Of a stretch of DNA of 64,000 nt, positions 1 through 10,891 are shown in pieces. Source of the stretch: Methylorubrum extorquens (GTDB lineage Bacteria; Pseudomonadota; Alphaproteobacteria; Rhizobiales; Beijerinckiaceae). The translations under genes and the position numbers were made by a program. The notes beneath the pieces were generated by a model that did no database searches, had not been told where the DNA came from, and worked only from the letters and a program-made list of their open reading frames with translations. Each line of letters opens with the position of its first letter. The first letter of the stretch is position 1. Location: positions 3,974,001 to 4,038,000 of the forward strand of contig NZ_JALJXF010000001.1 in assembly GCF_024169925.1 (NCBI RefSeq), in the 5' to 3' direction.

Positions 1-290
1 GGCCAGGAGCCGTGCTCGCGTCCGCCGCGCAGCGACACGATGGTGCGCACGCCCTGGCGCTTGAACCACGCGAGCTGGTGCGGCGTCGGCTGGGCCGAGC
101 GCCAGACGATCCCGGTGCCGATCCGGTGCCGGTTGAGATAGGCGAGACGGAAGATCCCGTGATCGACCAGCAGCATGTTCGCCCAGGCCTTCGCCCGAGA
201 AACGGAGCCGTCGATGGGCCGCTCGAACTTCGCGATGCGGGCCATGCGCCGCGCGTAGCGGGTCTCGGGGGGAAGGAAGCGGTTGAACAC
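1..290 (-). CDS. Dual-specificity/tyrosine phosphatase-family protein, N-terminal part (runs off window)
   Basis: Reading leftward on the minus strand gives an open frame beginning with the residues VFNRFLPPETRYARRMARIA and continuing through LLVDHGIFRLAYLNRHRIG, SAQPTPHQLAWFKRQGVRT and IVSLRGGREHGSW at the window edge. The pattern RSAQPTPxQL...GVRTIVSLRG is typical of bacterial dual-specificity protein phosphatases upstream of their catalytic Cys loop, which would lie outside this window and cannot be checked. A GTG at 290 is taken as the start; the ATG at 245 is an alternative. No strong ribosome binding site is visible for either. The gene is divergent from the GNAT at 428. Confidence 0.7.
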   Translation of the reverse strand, partial: MFNRFLPPETRYARRMARIAKFERPIDGSVSRAKAWANMLLVDHGIFRLAYLNRHRIGTGIVWRSAQPTPHQLAWFKRQGVRTIVSLRGGREHGSW

Positions 291-427
291 GGATGGCTGC
301 GAGAGGCGTGTCGGAGCGTCCCTCTAACAGTCCGCGATTCGGGCGACAACGCACCCCGTTTCAGGCTGTTGCCGAACCGCTCGCTTTGCCAGCATCATGC
401 AGCATCGGCTCGCAATCGGACCACACC

Positions 428-934
428 ATGACGACGACCACGGTGAGCATCCGCCGTGCCCGCGCCGCGGACGCGGCCAACCTCTCGGCGATCTTCGACG
501 ATGCGTGGCGCGAGGCCTATCAGGGCGTGATCCCGGGGATCGCCCTGGAGCGCTTCCTGGCCCGGCGCGGACCGGAGACTTGGCGCGACATGATCGGCGG
601 CGGGCGCGGATTCGCCGTCATCGCCTTCGGCGAGCGGATCGCGGGCTATGCCGCCTATGGCCGGGCGCGCGACCGGGCCATGCGGGCGGACGGAGAGATC
701 GACGAACTCTATATCGCCCCGGAATTCCAGGGCCTCGGGCTCGGCACCCGCCTGTTCCGGGCGGTGCGCAACGACCTGATCGACCGCGGACTCACCCGCA
801 TCGGGGTCTGGGCGCTCGCCGACAACGCCCGTGCCTGCGGGTTCTACGAGGGCCTGGGCGGCGTGGCCGGCCCGGAATCGGTGGAGCGCGTCTCCGGCTT
901 CGGCCTGCCGAAGATCGGCTACCTGTTCACCTGA
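428..934 (+). CDS. GNAT family N-acetyltransferase
   Basis: A 168-residue GNAT protein. It begins with a typical strand-helix (VSIRRARAADAANLSAIFDDAW) and carries the acetyl-CoA pyrophosphate loop as QGLGLGTRLFRA at about residues 102-113, followed by the late motif ADNARACGFYEGLGG. The acceptor substrate cannot be deduced. The frame is open back to 293, but the upstream residues look non-coding and the ATG at 428 begins right before the first conserved strand, so that start was chosen. It stands alone between a divergent phosphatase gene and ppa. Confidence 0.85.
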   Translation: MTTTTVSIRRARAADAANLSAIFDDAWREAYQGVIPGIALERFLARRGPETWRDMIGGGRGFAVIAFGERIAGYAAYGRARDRAMRADGEIDELYIAPEFQGLGLGTRLFRAVRNDLIDRGLTRIGVWALADNARACGFYEGLGGVAGPESVERVSGFGLPKIGYLFT

Positions 935-1160
935 CCGCGTCGGCGCGAGAGGCCGGGATCAGGGCCGGAGAGCGCAAACCGGCGTTTTCCGCCACGAGGG
1001 AGCGGTCAGCGTACAACTTGGCCAGAGGGACGATTTCATTTTCCGCTCGCACAATCTAAGACATCGATCGATGGGTGCGGCAGCGTAAGCCGCCCCCGCA
1101 CGATGCACCCGCCGGACAGGGCGACGCGTCCGACGGCCGGATTTCAGAGAGCACAGGCCC

Positions 1161-1700
1161 ATGGACATCAACGCCATCTCGATCGGCAAGAATCCGCCGG
1201 ACGACGTCAACGTGATCGTCGAAGTGCCGCTCGGCGGCGAGCCGATCAAGTACGAGATGGACAAGGACGCCGGCACCCTCGTCGTCGACCGGTTCCTCTA
1301 CACGCCGATGTTCTATCCGGGCAATTACGGTTTCATCCCCCATACCCTCTCGGGCGACGGCGACCCCTGCGACGTGCTGGTGGCCAACACCCGCGCCATC
1401 ATCCCCGGTGCGATCATCAGCGTGCGCCCGGTCGGCGTGCTGGTGATGGAGGATGACGGCGGCGAGGACGAGAAAATCATCGCCGTGCCCTCGCGCAAGC
1501 TGACCCAGCGCTACAACCGCGTCGAGAACTACACCGACCTGCCCGAGATCACGATCAGCCAGATCCAGCACTTCTTCGAGCACTACAAGGATCTGGAGCC
1601 CGGCAAGTGGGTGAAGGTCGTGCGCTGGGGCGACAAGGCGGAGGCCCATCGCCTGATCCTCGAAGGCATCGAGCGCGCCAAGGCCCAGAAGGCCGGCTGA
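1161..1700 (+). CDS. ppa: Inorganic pyrophosphatase
   Basis: Cytoplasmic family I soluble pyrophosphatase, which hydrolyses PPi to two phosphates and so pulls nucleotide and amino-acid polymerisation forward. The 179-residue length is normal for the bacterial hexameric enzyme. Visible hallmarks are the substrate-loop segment [16 protein letters not shown] (about residues 47-62) and the PROSITE-type signature DGDPCDVLV (about residues 66-74) with its metal-binding aspartates, then a conserved VKVVRWG near the C terminus. A purine-rich AGAGAG lies upstream of the ATG. It converges with pyrH across a hairpin at 1760-1785. Confidence 0.97.
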   Translation: MDINAISIGKNPPDDVNVIVEVPLGGEPIKYEMDKDAGTLVVDRFLYTPMFYPGNYGFIPHTLSGDGDPCDVLVANTRAIIPGAIISVRPVGVLVMEDDGGEDEKIIAVPSRKLTQRYNRVENYTDLPEITISQIQHFFEHYKDLEPGKWVKVVRWGDKAEAHRLILEGIERAKAQKAG

Positions 1701-1759
1701 TTCTTTTCCGACGACGGGAGCGGGCCGCAAGCGCGCTTGCCGGCCCTGCACCGCGTTCC

Positions 1760-1785
1760 CCCTCTCCCCGCAAGCGGGGCGAGGG
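1760..1785. terminator. Palindrome between convergent ppa and pyrH
   Basis: The arms CCCTCTCCCCGC and GCGGGGCGAGGG flank a 2-nt AA spacer and pair over 12 positions with one mismatch. It sits exactly between the 3' ends of two convergent genes, so it may act as a bidirectional terminator, although no U-tract follows on either strand. A similar C-rich/G-rich hairpin occurs at 47941-47962, so it may also be a dispersed palindromic repeat. Confidence 0.5.
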
Positions 1786-1806
1786 ATCCAAGCAGAAAGC
1801 CGGTGC

Positions 1807-2529
1807 CTACGGCACCACGCGGGTCGACACCGAGCCGCCCGTCAGGATCGCGTTGATCGAACTCGGGGCGTGGACCGAACCCACGACGATGGTGAGGCGG
1901 CTCTCCCGCGCCAGGGCGAAGGCGGCGGTGTCCATCACCTTGAGATCGCGGGCGATGGCCTCGTCGTGGGTGATGCGATCGTAGCGGATTGCGTCCGGGT
2001 CGTGCTTCGGATCGGCCGAATAGACGCCATCCACCTGCGTTGCCTTCAGCACCGCGTCGCAGCGCAGTTCCGCCGCCCGCAGGACGGCCGCGGTGTCGGT
2101 GGTGAAATACGGGTTGCCGGTGCCGCCCGCGAGCACGACGACCTGCCCCTTGTCGAGGTGATGCAGCGCCGGCTGGCGGGCATAGGTCTCGCAGATGGTG
2201 GGCATCGACACGGCCGACATGGTGCGGGCCTGGACGCCCGCGGCATTGAGCGCGGTCTCGATGGCGAGCGAATTCATCACCGTCGCCATCATGCCGAGGG
2301 AGTCGCCCGTCGCCCGGTCGATCCAGCCCGCCTGGGAGATGCGCGCCCCGCGGATCAGGTTGCCGCCGCCGACCACCACCGCGATCTGGATCCCGCGGGA
2401 GATCGTGGCCGCGATGTCCTCGGCCAGGGCCGCCAGCATCGGCGGATGCAGCCAGAAGCCGTCGGGGGCGGCCAGGGCCTCCCCGGAGAGTTTGACGAGG
2501 ACGCGGCGGTAGGTCGTCGTCTCCGGCAT
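1807..2529 (-). CDS. pyrH: UMP kinase
   Basis: Converts UMP to UDP in de novo pyrimidine synthesis; amino-acid-kinase fold, cytoplasmic hexamer. The 240-residue length is exact for the family. Seen: the N-terminal nucleotide loop RVLVKLSGEAL, the glycine-rich VVVGGGNLIRG, the UMP-contacting ATGDSLGMMATVMNSLA, and GGTGNPYFTTDTAAVLRA. The start at 2529 is set by GAGGATCTTCG immediately before the ATG and by matching the family N terminus; the frame is open further upstream but that part is low-complexity Arg/Pro-rich. It is third in an rpsB-tsf-pyrH series on the minus strand. The frr gene that commonly follows pyrH in related genomes is not here; ppa converges instead. Confidence 0.97.
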   Translation of the reverse strand: MPETTTYRRVLVKLSGEALAAPDGFWLHPPMLAALAEDIAATISRGIQIAVVVGGGNLIRGARISQAGWIDRATGDSLGMMATVMNSLAIETALNAAGVQARTMSAVSMPTICETYARQPALHHLDKGQVVVLAGGTGNPYFTTDTAAVLRAAELRCDAVLKATQVDGVYSADPKHDPDAIRYDRITHDEAIARDLKVMDTAAFALARESRLTIVVGSVHAPSSINAILTGGSVSTRVVP

Positions 2530-2695
2530 CGAAGATCCTCGTCGTCTCGGGTTCGGGGCGCCGCGGCTTCTAACAAGACGGGGGGCCGAACGTCGAGGGG
2601 CGACGGCATCGCTGCCGCCGCCCCGTATGACGACCTGTGAGGATCGGTGACGACACCGGAGCCGAGTCAGGCTCCCGAGCGTCCTCGCCGGGCCT

Positions 2696-3616
2696 TTAGC
2701 GCGACATGCTCGCGACTTCGGCGGCGAAGTCCGGCCCCTCTTCCTTCTCGATGCCCTCGCCCAGCGCGTAGCGGACGAAGCCCTTGATCGCGACCTCGCC
2801 GCCGGCCTTGCCCGCGGCTTCCTTGAGGATCTGCGAGACGGTCTTGGAGCCATCATGGACGAAGGGCTGCTCCAGGAGGGTGACCTCCTTGTAGTAGCTC
2901 TTCAGGCCGCTCTCGACGATCTTGGCCATCACGTGGTCCGGCTTGCCGGCGTTCTTCTCGCGCAGGATGTTGCTCTCGCGCTCGACCACGGCGGGATCGA
3001 CGCCCGAGGCGTCGAGCGCCGTCGGGTTGGTGGCGGCGACGTGCATGGCGATCTGGCGGCCGAGCGTGGAGAGGAACTCGACGTCCCCCTCGGACTCGAG
3101 CGCGACGAGCACGCCGATCTTGCCGAGACCATCATTGATCTGGCCGTGGACGTAGGACGCGATCACGCCCTTGCTCACTTCGAGCTTGGCGACGCGGCGC
3201 AGGGTCATGTTCTCGCCGATGGTGGCGATCAGGTTCGAGAGCTTCTCCTGGACCGTCTCGGACGAGCCGGGGAAGGTCGCGGCCTGGAGGCCCTCCAGGG
3301 TGCCGTCGGTGTTCAGCGCGAGCTTGGCGGCCTCGCGGGCGAAGGCCTGGAAGCCGTCGTTGCGGGCGACGAAGTCGGTCTCGGAATTCACCTCGACCAC
3401 CGCGGCGTGGCGACCGGCGGACTCGACGGCCACGAGGCCCTCGGCGGCGACACGGCCGGCCTTCTTGGCGGCCTTGGCAAGACCCTTCTTGCGCAGCCAA
3501 TCGACCGCTGCTTCGAGGTCGCCGTTGGTCTCGTTGAGCGCGCCCTTGCAATCCATCATGCCGGCGCCGGTCTTTTCGCGAAGCTCTTTCACGAGTGCGG
3601 CGGTGATGTTGGCCAT
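2696..3616 (-). CDS. tsf: Elongation factor Ts
   Basis: Guanine-nucleotide exchange factor that recycles EF-Tu from GDP to GTP form. The 306-residue protein starts [19 protein letters not shown] and continues MMDCKGAL, both signatures of the EF-Ts N-terminal domain. The exchange-core segment [16 protein letters not shown] lies near residue 80, and the second core repeat begins around [12 protein letters not shown]. The start at 3616 has AGAGGA spaced seven bases from the ATG. It lies 145 bp downstream of rpsB, with two hairpins in the gap that could make its expression partly independent. Confidence 0.97.
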   Translation of the reverse strand: MANITAALVKELREKTGAGMMDCKGALNETNGDLEAAVDWLRKKGLAKAAKKAGRVAAEGLVAVESAGRHAAVVEVNSETDFVARNDGFQAFAREAAKLALNTDGTLEGLQAATFPGSSETVQEKLSNLIATIGENMTLRRVAKLEVSKGVIASYVHGQINDGLGKIGVLVALESEGDVEFLSTLGRQIAMHVAATNPTALDASGVDPAVVERESNILREKNAGKPDHVMAKIVESGLKSYYKEVTLLEQPFVHDGSKTVSQILKEAAGKAGGEVAIKGFVRYALGEGIEKEEGPDFAAEVASMSR

Positions 3617-3630
3617 GGCGATCCTCTCGA

Positions 3631-3668
3631 GGTCTTGAAGCGCGGGTCTTGAAGAACGGGTCTTCAAG
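3631..3668 (-). repeat. Triplicated GGTCTTGAAG-type motif and small hairpin in tsf 5' region
   Basis: GGTCTTGAAG occurs twice in direct orientation (3631-3640 and around 3645-3654) and its 3' part recurs inverted as TCTTCAAG at 3661-3668. CTTGAAGA (3648-3655) and TCTTCAAG (3661-3668) form a perfect 8-bp stem with a 5-nt loop. It lies 15-50 nt upstream of the tsf start and would be in the rpsB-tsf transcript. Function unknown. Confidence 0.4.
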
Positions 3669-3724
3669 TGAATGAGCCCGGCGCTCTTTGAAAGCACCGG
3701 GCTTTGCAGGAAGATGACGATCGG

Positions 3725-3750
3725 GCCGCCGGGCGAGAAAGCCCGGCGGC
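3725..3750 (-). terminator. Strong hairpin between rpsB and tsf (attenuator-like)
   Basis: GCCGCCGGGC and GCCCGGCGGC form a perfect 10-bp stem around a 6-nt loop, starting 11 nt after the rpsB stop codon. There is no U-tract, so this may be a partial terminator, an attenuator or an RNA-stability element. A weaker hairpin (AGCCCGG/CCGGGCT, 3675-3703) follows before tsf. Confidence 0.5.
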
Positions 3751-3761
3751 GAACGCGGGAC

Positions 3762-4832
3762 TTAGGCCGCGGCAGCTTCGACGAAGGCGCGGGACTGCTC
3801 GACCCAGCCGTCGCGGGCAAAGCGGCCGTTGAGCTTCAGGTCGGCGTCGAGCTTGGCCACGTCCTCGGGCTGCATGGCGGCGATCTGCCAGTAGTGCCAC
3901 ACGCCGGCATCGTTGAGCTTCTGCACGAGCTGCGGGCCGACACCGTTGAGCTTGGTCAGGTCGTCGGGCGCACCGCGCGGGGCGGCGAGCTGCTCGAAGT
4001 GCTCGGTCGACTCGGCAAGCGCGGCGACGTCGGCCTGGGCGATCGAGTCGGAGGCCACGGAGGCCGCCGCGACGTCGTCGTTGGCCGGCGGCAGCTCCTC
4101 GGCGGTCGGCTCCTCGGAGGCGCCGACGTCGAGGCCGAGCGCGCCCTGGCCGCGGCCGATGCCCTCGATCGCCGCGCGGGCGATGAGGTCGCAGTACAGC
4201 GCGATGGCGCGGCCGGCGTCGTCGTTGGCCGGGACGATGTAGGAGATGCCATCCGGGTTGCAGTTCGTGTCGACGATGGCCGCGACCGGGATGCCGAGGC
4301 GCTGGGCCTCCTTGATCGCGAGCTGCTCCTTGTTGGTGTCGATCACGAACAGCAGGTCGGGCACGCCGCCCATGTCCTTGATGCCGCCGAGCGCCTTCTC
4401 GAGCTTGTCCTTCTCACGGGTCAGCATGAGGCGCTCCTTCTTGGTGAGGCCGACGGCCCCGCCCTCGAGCGTCTCATCGACCTTGCGCAGGCGCTGGATC
4501 GAGCCGGAGATGGTCTTCCAGTTGGTCAGCATGCCGCCGAGCCAGCGGGAGTTGACGTAGTACTGGGCCGACCGCTTGGCCGCCTCGGCGATGGAATCCG
4601 CCGCCTGGCGCTTGGTGCCGACGAACAGCACGCGGCCGCCGCGGGCGACCGTGTCGCTCACCGCCTGGAGGGCGGCGTGCAGCGCCGGCACCGTCTGGGC
4701 GAGATCGATGATGTGGATGTTGTTACGGGTGCCGAAGATGTAGGGCTGCATCTTCGGGTTCCAGCGGTGCGACTGGTGCCCGAAATGGGCGCCGGCCTCG
4801 AGGAGCTGGCGCATAGAGAAATCGACGGCCAT
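3762..4832 (-). CDS. rpsB: 30S ribosomal protein S2 with C-terminal extension
   Basis: Small-subunit protein S2, starting [20 protein letters not shown] with family motifs [40 protein letters not shown] and [14 protein letters not shown] visible in order. The S2 core ends near residue 235. After that comes an acidic, Ala-rich linker and about 65 residues starting [20 protein letters not shown], which read as a helix-hairpin-helix-like module. At 356 residues it is about 110 longer than E. coli S2 (241); long forms are usual in Hyphomicrobiales. The start has GGAGAG upstream of the ATG; the open frame extends to 4907 without support. Confidence 0.96.
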   Translation of the reverse strand: MAVDFSMRQLLEAGAHFGHQSHRWNPKMQPYIFGTRNNIHIIDLAQTVPALHAALQAVSDTVARGGRVLFVGTKRQAADSIAEAAKRSAQYYVNSRWLGGMLTNWKTISGSIQRLRKVDETLEGGAVGLTKKERLMLTREKDKLEKALGGIKDMGGVPDLLFVIDTNKEQLAIKEAQRLGIPVAAIVDTNCNPDGISYIVPANDDAGRAIALYCDLIARAAIEGIGRGQGALGLDVGASEEPTAEELPPANDDVAAASVASDSIAQADVAALAESTEHFEQLAAPRGAPDDLTKLNGVGPQLVQKLNDAGVWHYWQIAAMQPEDVAKLDADLKLNGRFARDGWVEQSRAFVEAAAA

Positions 4833-4900
4833 GATTTTTGGTCTCTCCGGTTGATACCGCCGCGGAGGAGTAGCTGGCCAATCGGCCGGCCACCGGAAAC

Positions 4901-4920
4901 GCCCCATTCAGGCATGGGGC
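4901..4920 (-). promoter_or_regulatory. Hairpin in the rpsB 5' leader
   Basis: GCCCCAT and ATGGGGC form a perfect 7-bp stem with a 6-nt loop about 70 nt upstream of the rpsB start. A second GGCC-rich pairing lies between it and the gene. S2 is known to autoregulate the rpsB-tsf operon in other bacteria through leader RNA; whether this hairpin does so here is inference only. Confidence 0.3.
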
Positions 4921-5068
4921 CGGCTCCGCGTGTGGGATGGGCGGGGCGTTAGCAGATGGGAGCGGATGACGCAAGGCGGGGCCGGGACGACATCCGCGTC
5001 CCAGCCCCGCCGTCATGTCGAACTCCGTGTCGCGCTCCGTCAGTCTGACGAGGCAGTGTGGCGAGGCC

Positions 5069-6739
5069 TCAGGCCGCACGCACCGTGGCGAGGAAGCGGA
5101 ACATCTCCGTGTTCAGGCGCTCGGCCTGCCGGGACAGGTCCGACGCCGAGTGCAGCACCTGGGACGCCGCCGCCCCGGTCTCGTCGGCCGCCGAGGCGAC
5201 CCCGGCGATGTTGTTCGTCACCTCGGACGTGCCGGTGGAGGCCTGACCGACATTGCGCACGATTTCCTGGGTGGCCGCGCCCTGCTCCTCCACCGCCGCC
5301 GCGATGCCGGTGGCGACGCCGCTGATCTCGCGGATGCGGCTGCTGATGCCGTCGATCGCCGAGACGGCCTCGCCCGTCGCCCCCTGGATGCGGGCGATCT
5401 GGGTCGAGATCTCCTCGGTCGCCCGCGCCGTCTGGTTCGCGAGTTCCTTGACCTCGGCGGCCACCACCGCGAAGCCGCGCCCGGCCTCGCCCGCGCGCGC
5501 CGCCTCGATCGTGGCGTTGAGCGCGAGCAGATTGGTCTGTCCGGCAATGGTCGAGATCAGCGCCACCACATCGCCGATCCGCGCGGCGGCCTCCGAGAGA
5601 TCGCGGACCAGGGCGACGGTCTGCCCGGCCTCGCCGGCCGCGACCCCGGCGAGTTCGGCCGAGCCGGCGACCTGCCGCCCGATCTCCTGCACCGAAGCGC
5701 CGAGCTCCTCGCTCGCGGCGGCGACCATGCCGACATTGCCGGCCGCCTGTTCGGCCGCGGCGGCCACGGCGGTGGATTGTGCCGCGGTCTCCGTCGCGAT
5801 CGCGGTCATGCTCTGGGCGGTGGCCTGCAACTCGGTCGCCGCCGCGGTCACCGTGCCGAGGATGCCGCCGACGGCGTGCTCGAAACCGTCGGCCATCTCG
5901 CGCATGCCGGCCTTGCGCTGCTCTTCCGCCGAGGCGCGGGCGAGCTCGGTCTCCTTTTCGAGCGCGCGGGCCCGCAGCAGGTTGTCGCGGAAGACGAGGA
6001 CAGTCGCGGACATCGCCCCGATCTCGTCGCGCCGCTGAGCGAAGGGGATCGGCGCATCGGTGTCGCCGCCGGCCAGACGGCGCATCGCCGCCGTCATCCG
6101 CTCGATCGGGCGCGACACGCCGAGGAAGGAGAAGATCATCGCACCGATCGCCGTCAGCGTCGTGACGCAGAGCGCCACCAGGGTGACCTTCACCGCCGTG
6201 GCTTGCTCGGCACGGATCGCGGCGTCGGCAACCTTGCTTGCGGCCATGTTGACATCGACGAGGGCCCGCGCCGCCTCGGAGACGGCGAGGTAGCGTGTGT
6301 TCATGGGGCCGCGGAAATAGTTGAGCGCTTCATCCTGCTGGTCGGGCCGGAAGGCGCGGAGGCGGTCCCAATCGGGCTTCAACTGCTCCAGCTTGGCCAG
6401 AAGATCGTTATAGACCTGCTGCTCCTCGGGCGAGGAGATCAGCCTCCGATAAGCTTCGACCTTGGCATTGCGGTCGCGCATGAAGGTCTTGACCTTCTCG
6501 CCGCTGTCGGCCCGCGCGGTCTCGCTCTCGGCCGTCACGTAGCGGAACTGCCAGAGTCGCGTCCGAATCACGAACGCGTTGATGGTGTGGGCCTCGTTGA
6601 TCGACGGGATCGTGCTGTCCAGGATCTCCGATGTCCGCTCGCCGATCGCGTCGAGCTTGACCAGGGCAAGCACGCCCTGCCCGACGGCGAACAGCAGCAT
6701 GAGTGCAAACAGCCCCATGAGGGTGCGCTTGAGTGTCAT
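5069..6739 (-). CDS. Methyl-accepting chemotaxis protein
   Basis: A transmembrane chemoreceptor of 556 residues. There is a first membrane helix at about residues 6-28, a periplasmic helical sensor domain to about 183 (four-helix-bundle type by length; ligand unknown), a second membrane helix at about 184-206, a HAMP linker to about 258, and a cytoplasmic signalling region. The conserved hairpin tip is seen as [21 protein letters not shown] followed by [19 protein letters not shown], which contacts CheA and CheW. No C-terminal NWETF-type CheR tether is present. The start at 6739 (MTLKRTLMG) is preferred because it opens directly into the first membrane helix; the frame is open to 6841. It stands alone, with no che genes nearby. 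Confidence 0.92.
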   Translation of the reverse strand: MTLKRTLMGLFALMLLFAVGQGVLALVKLDAIGERTSEILDSTIPSINEAHTINAFVIRTRLWQFRYVTAESETARADSGEKVKTFMRDRNAKVEAYRRLISSPEEQQVYNDLLAKLEQLKPDWDRLRAFRPDQQDEALNYFRGPMNTRYLAVSEAARALVDVNMAASKVADAAIRAEQATAVKVTLVALCVTTLTAIGAMIFSFLGVSRPIERMTAAMRRLAGGDTDAPIPFAQRRDEIGAMSATVLVFRDNLLRARALEKETELARASAEEQRKAGMREMADGFEHAVGGILGTVTAAATELQATAQSMTAIATETAAQSTAVAAAAEQAAGNVGMVAAASEELGASVQEIGRQVAGSAELAGVAAGEAGQTVALVRDLSEAAARIGDVVALISTIAGQTNLLALNATIEAARAGEAGRGFAVVAAEVKELANQTARATEEISTQIARIQGATGEAVSAIDGISSRIREISGVATGIAAAVEEQGAATQEIVRNVGQASTGTSEVTNNIAGVASAADETGAAASQVLHSASDLSRQAERLNTEMFRFLATVRAA

Positions 6740-7266
6740 TCTCACGGGATACCTGCGTCGAAGTCGGAGACACCGAGTTCTTTGCGCATTTCGATTAATA
6801 AAAGTTATCTTTGCATCGAGAAGGACAACTTGGAGCCGCACCCGACCCGATCGCGTCAGGCCGGCTCAAGAGTCCCTGCTTGCACCTTCACACCTCCGAC
6901 AAATCGGTCGGTAATCCGTCAGTGCAAAATCAAGTTGCGTTCAGGACGTCGATTGCGCCGCCAAGATGAGGTGCAGCTTCGCTCAGTGCGCTCACGTCAT
7001 CGGTGAAATGCCTGCGAACATCGCGGCACAGAACATGGCGGCTTTCGCATGCCTGTTTTTGAAAGCGGCAAGATTTCGAACGAGGCAACTCACCGCTGAA
7101 GCTGCCACGCGCGGATACTCTCAAGGTGCACCCCGACGCGGCCCTCGAAGCCGCGCCGGTCCGTCCCCGGCGCGGCAGGGCTTCGGAGGCCACGAGGACC
7201 GGAAGACCTTTTGCGATCCTCTTTGCTCTCGGCGCGGGAGGCCTCCCGAGACTTGAACGCTCGTCC
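6740..7266. other. Intergenic region upstream of the chemoreceptor gene
   Basis: No convincing gene is seen; the short frames on both strands lack motifs and ribosome binding sites. The 6780-6830 stretch is AT-rich for this genome (on the minus strand TTTTATTAATCG) and probably holds the chemoreceptor promoter. A 14-bp perfect palindrome, CGGGAGGCCTCCCG at 7235-7248, lies just beyond the stop codon of the CoA transferase gene and may help end its transcript. Confidence 0.4.
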
Positions 7267-9249
7267 TCAGGCGGCGGACGCCACCGCCGGCGAGATCATC
7301 TTGCGCGCCTTCTTGTCCTCGGTCGTGCCGAGGAAGGCCTGGGCCTCCTCCTTGCGCTCGAAGACGTGGGGGGCGACGCCGCGCTTGGTCAGCGCCTCTT
7401 CCATCTTCAGGCGGAGGAAGGCGCTGGTCGCGTAGCGGGTCGTCGTCGCGTAGTAGTTCGCCTGGAGATATTGGATCATCCCGGCATAGTCGTCGTAGAG
7501 GTTCTCGTTGAGCCGGAAGCCGTCGTGGTTGATCACGGCGTTGACCCGCTGACCGGCCTTGCGGCAGGCCTCGACGATGGTCATGCGCAACTCGTCCATG
7601 TCGCTCTTCACCCGGCAGTACCAGCCCTCCAGGTTGATGAAGAGGATATTGCGCTCGGCATCCAGGCTGACGCGGGATTTCAGGTCGAGGTTGAGCAGAT
7701 CCGAGATCAGCTCCATCGGATCCTCGCGGAAGATGCGCGCGTCCATCGCCACCGGATTGCGCACCACGGGGGCGAAATCCATGTGGGCGAGGATGTCGCG
7801 CTCGATATCGATGCCCGGTGCCACCTCGATCAGTTCGAGCCCATCCTTCGTCAGCTGGAAGACGCAGCGCTCGGTCACGTAGATCACCGGCTGCGAGCGC
7901 TCGACCGCGTAGGGGCCGGAGAAGGTGTTCTGCTGGACCCCTGTTACGAACTTCCGAGCCCGGCCCTCCTGGACGATCTTCACCTGACCGTCCTGCACGG
8001 CGATCTCCAGGCCGCCCGCGGTGAAAGTGCCGGCGAAGACGACTGAGCGGGCGTTCTGCGAGATATTGATGAAGCCGCCGCAGCCGTTGAGCTTGCCCCC
8101 GAACTTCGAGGTGTTGACGTTGCCGGCCCCGTCGCACTCGGCCATGCCGAGGCAGGTCATGTCGAGGCCGCCGCCGTCGTAGAAGTCGAACATCTGGTTC
8201 TGGTCGATGATGCAGTCGGCATTCGTCGCCGCGCCGAAACTCGAACCCGAAGCGAGCACGCCGCCGACGGCGCCGGCTTCCGTCGTCAGGGTGATGTAGG
8301 GGGTGATCTTCTCCTCGTTGGCGACGGAGGAGATGCCCTCCGGCGCGCCGACGCCGAGATTGACCACGCCGTTGGGCGGCAGTTCGAAGGCGGCGCGCCG
8401 GGCGATGATCTTGCGCTCGTTGAGCGGCATCCGCTTGATGCCGGTGACGGGTACGCGGATCTCGCCGGCGAGCGCCGCGTCGTAGACTACGCCGTAGTTC
8501 ATGCGGTGCATCTCGGGCTCGGCCACGACGACGCAATCCACGAGGATGCCGGGCACCCGCACGTCCTTGGGCAGCAGGTAGCCGTCATCGACGATACGCT
8601 CGACCTGGGCGATGACGATGCCGCCGTTGTTGCGCGCGGCCATGGCCTGGGCGAGGCAGTCGAGGGTCAGCGCCTCCTTCTCGAAGGAGAGGTTGCCCGA
8701 CGGGTCGGCGGAGGTAGCGCGGATGAAGGCCACGTCGATCTTGGTGGCGGTGTAGAACAGCCACTCCTCGCCATCGACCTCGACCAGCTTGACGATGTCC
8801 TCGGTGGTCAGTTCGTTGACCTTGGCGCCGCCGTGGCGCGGATCGACATAGGTCTTCAACCCCACCTTCGAGAACAACCCCGGCTGGCCGGCGGCGCAGG
8901 CGCGGTAGAGCTGCGAGATCACGCCCTGGGGCAGGTTGTAGCCGCGGATTAGGTTGGCTTGCGCCGCCTGAGCCACCTTCGGCATGCGCCCGAAATTGGC
9001 GGCGATGACGCGGGAGAGAAGCCCGTCATGATGCAGGCGGCCGGTGCCCAGCCCTTTGCTGTCGCCCGCGCCCGCGGTCATGATCAAGGTCAGGCCACGC
9101 GGCGAACCGGTATCGACGAAGCGCTTCTCCAACGCCGCGTGCAGCGCCTCCGGGATGCAGCTCTGGACGAAGCCGGTCGTGGTGAGGACGTCGTTCTCGC
9201 GGATCAGCGCGATCGCTTCCTCGGCCGTGATGACCTTGTTCTTCTTCAT
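7267..9249 (-). CDS. Acyl-CoA:acetate/3-ketoacid CoA transferase (family I, alpha-beta fused)
   Basis: Moves CoA between short-chain acyl or ketoacyl thioesters and acetate or similar acids. Both CoA-transferase halves are fused. The N-terminal half starts VITAEEAIALIRENDVLTTTGF; the C-terminal half carries NLGVGAPEGIS and the catalytic glutamate in LTTEAGAVGG, which is residue 324 by count, the position expected for propionate CoA-transferase/YdiF-type enzymes. Residues beyond about 530 form a C-terminal extension of about 130 residues (NILFINLEGWYCRVKSDMDE...), making 660 residues instead of about 520-530. The start at 9249 begins MKKNKVITAEEA with GGAGGA upstream. It is divergent from the aminotransferase gene across a 439-bp gap. 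The physiological substrate pair is unknown. Confidence 0.9.
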   Translation of the reverse strand: MKKNKVITAEEAIALIRENDVLTTTGFVQSCIPEALHAALEKRFVDTGSPRGLTLIMTAGAGDSKGLGTGRLHHDGLLSRVIAANFGRMPKVAQAAQANLIRGYNLPQGVISQLYRACAAGQPGLFSKVGLKTYVDPRHGGAKVNELTTEDIVKLVEVDGEEWLFYTATKIDVAFIRATSADPSGNLSFEKEALTLDCLAQAMAARNNGGIVIAQVERIVDDGYLLPKDVRVPGILVDCVVVAEPEMHRMNYGVVYDAALAGEIRVPVTGIKRMPLNERKIIARRAAFELPPNGVVNLGVGAPEGISSVANEEKITPYITLTTEAGAVGGVLASGSSFGAATNADCIIDQNQMFDFYDGGGLDMTCLGMAECDGAGNVNTSKFGGKLNGCGGFINISQNARSVVFAGTFTAGGLEIAVQDGQVKIVQEGRARKFVTGVQQNTFSGPYAVERSQPVIYVTERCVFQLTKDGLELIEVAPGIDIERDILAHMDFAPVVRNPVAMDARIFREDPMELISDLLNLDLKSRVSLDAERNILFINLEGWYCRVKSDMDELRMTIVEACRKAGQRVNAVINHDGFRLNENLYDDYAGMIQYLQANYYATTTRYATSAFLRLKMEEALTKRGVAPHVFERKEEAQAFLGTTEDKKARKMISPAVASAA

Positions 9250-10890
<1,641 letters not shown>

Positions 10891-10891
<1 letters not shown>

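Noticed and set aside
3672..4952. 426-codon plus-strand ORF opposite rpsB
   Set aside because: Antisense shadow of a conserved ribosomal gene; the residues are Leu/Gly/Asp/Arg-rich without any motif.
6930..7256. Overlapping small ORFs on both strands in the chemoreceptor upstream region
   Set aside because: No motif, no ribosome binding site, Arg/Ser/Pro-rich composition typical of shadow frames in high-GC DNA.
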